Assembly: GCA_023846275.1 (NCBI GenBank)
Contig: JAIUJO010000225.1
Span: 810,913-874,912 of the forward strand
Direction of reading: 5' to 3'
DNA: 64,000 bases
From: Vanilla planifolia
Lineage: Eukaryota > Streptophyta > Magnoliopsida > Asparagales > Orchidaceae
The first letter of the stretch is position 1, and every line of letters begins with the position of its first letter. The notes beneath the pieces are model-generated. The model was not told where the DNA came from, ran no database searches, and saw only the letters and a program-made list of their open reading frames with translations. A program made the position numbers and the translations under genes. Below, piece by piece: positions 62,301 through 64,000 of the stretch.

Positions 62301-64000
62301 TCCTCTTATTGACCTTTATACCATTTTAAGTTTTTTTTGTGATGTTGCTAATCACCTGATTTCTACTAAGCTATTTATTTTCTTAGCATTTAAAAAAAAA
62401 GTTGTTACTTATTCTTATTTTATTTGATAATTTATTATAATTCTAAAAAAAAAGGACTAATAGAGATGAGACATATGGTTTTATACTTGCCTCAATGAGC
62501 ATTATTCAATTAAATTTATTTATAATTTTGAATATTTTTTCCATTTTTTTACACTTTTTATGTGATATTTTTATTTGTACCTAATTTAACAATCGATGAT
62601 GTTACACTTGAAGTATTTTGTGTCAAGCAATACAAGTTATCAATAAAATTTATCAATTTTTTTAAAATATTGTGCTTTAATTTAGTTTTATTATTATTTA
62701 ACTCGAAATCTCCACTAGCTTTAATATATATTTACTTAATTGTAATATAGTAATTTGTTCTTATTTATGTTTATTTAATTTGCTAATTTATAGTAATCAT
62801 AAATGTGATTTGGTTAAAATAAAATAAATATTATTGGACTCATCTTCATGAGATCTCACCAACTAAAAATTTAATTCTATATTTTTAAATTTGTGCCTAA
62901 TTTACACAAATTTCATGATCAAGGATATTATTCTCGATCTTAGTATCCTGGAATGATGCTTCCCACATAATCTCCATTTTCTTTAAATATTTAACTTTAA
63001 TTTAGTTATATTACAATGCAACTCAAAATCTTTTCTTTTTTTACCATTATTACTTTTTTTTGTTTTGTTATTTTATATTATTTCAATTTATCAATTTCAA
63101 ACTTTTATAAATATTGTCTTAACATTAAAATGATAAGTTTTTATTACTTATTTATATTTAATTTATTAATTAGCAGTAATTGAAAAAAAAAGTCGAAAGG
63201 AGATAGAACAAACATCGTTGAATTTGTCTCGACAAGTGTTAGCAGGTTAAATATTCGTTATTCTATTTTTAAATCTTAATTTTATAAATTTTATCATATG
63301 TTATAAGTTTCTTTTGATTTATAGTTGATTTGGTAATCAAGGATGTTGCAAATTATGTTTTTAGTTTCTTGGAATGCAAACTTCTAATACAATTTATCTT
63401 CTTTTTAAATGGTTTTTTTTTATTTTGTTATATTATTTTGTAACTCTAAATCTTCTCGTAGACCTTTGCTATGCCTTTATTTTCTATGTTATTTTAATTC
63501 AACTTATGTCTTTTCAACTTTAGTATTAATTTACTTAATTTTAAACTAATAATTTTTAATTATTTATGCTTATTTTCTTTTGTTGCTAGCAAAACTTTCA
63601 AATAAGATCTGATAAAGGCAAAATAAATGTCATTAGACTCATCTTAAAGAGGTTTTCTCAAATAGTTGAACATTACTATAATTTTTAGTATTTTACTTTC
63701 TTTGATTTTTGCACATTGGAGCTTACATTTTCTAGACAATCTTATGGCATTTCTTTAAAGTTTTCCATAACTTGGTTATATCACTATGTACTCTAAATCC
63801 CCACTTATGTGATTTTTATATCATTTTTATTTGATTAAATTTTATAGATTCAAATAATATCATTTTATATATATATATATATTCAATATTAAGAAAATAA
63901 TTTATCATTATTTTGGTTCATTTACTAGGGTAATTCAAATTACTTCCGAATAAAGCCTAATAAAAATGAAAAAAAGAATCATTTAACTTTTATCGATGTG
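59384..64000 (+). repeat. Satellite block V (plus orientation)
   Basis: The 400 bp monomer returns with TTTCATTCCTTCAAAATTTT and TTTGATTTCATTATATTATT. Anchors follow near 59,745, 60,140, 60,550, 60,970, 61,355, 61,775, 62,190, 62,597 and 63,340, that is every 390-420 bp apart from a gap in one badly diverged unit near 62,930. The strand is the same as blocks I and III. The block runs off the window. No gene was seen; a 62-codon frame at 62,562 is satellite sequence. Confidence 0.88.
61524..61551. repeat. TAATATT 7-bp tandem, four copies
   Basis: Four perfect TAATATT units inside a satellite monomer. A local slippage product. Confidence 0.9.

Overview
The window looks like non-genic nuclear heterochromatin from a land plant, probably a flowering plant with a large, repeat-rich genome. 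It is extremely AT-rich and I found no intact host gene, tRNA, rRNA or organelle-like segment. The plant assignment rests on the transposons: a LINE family with the plant ORF1 architecture (DUF4283 plus a CCHC knuckle) and an ORF2 ending in RNase H, and a Copia-type LTR family with about 2 kb LTRs. The species cannot be read from the sequence. The setting resembles pericentromeric or knob-like DNA (inference).

Layout. (1) About 34 kb is a diverged tandem satellite with a monomer of roughly 400 bp. It occurs in five blocks: plus strand 1-17,530 (interrupted by a retrotransposon), minus 17,531-23,410, plus 23,411-31,140, minus 31,141-35,790 and plus 59,384-64,000. Near 14.4-17.4 kb a 1.5 kb multimer of this satellite is duplicated. 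(2) At 7,965-13,740 an LTR retrotransposon in minus orientation sits inside the satellite. It has TG...CA ends, a 5-bp target duplication ATAAT, a polypurine tract and a dead gag-like region, with no recognisable pol. (3) Two long pyrimidine-rich tracts (35,795-38,095 and 40,006-41,821) flank a 1.9 kb almost pure A+T segment. (4) At 41,822-59,383 three decayed LINE copies (C, B, A in transcriptional order) lie head to tail on the minus strand. Copies A and B are each split by a solo LTR of the same family as the element in (2), with target duplications CTATC and AGGAA.

No genes work together here. All coding traces are broken by stops and frameshifts. The value of the window is its nested history: satellite arrays with strand switches, a LINE tandem array, and later insertion of one LTR family into both. 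The open reading frames in the pyrimidine tracts and satellite are composition artefacts. Boundaries of satellite blocks and LINE units are good to a few tens of bases; the LTR ends with target duplications are base-exact as read.
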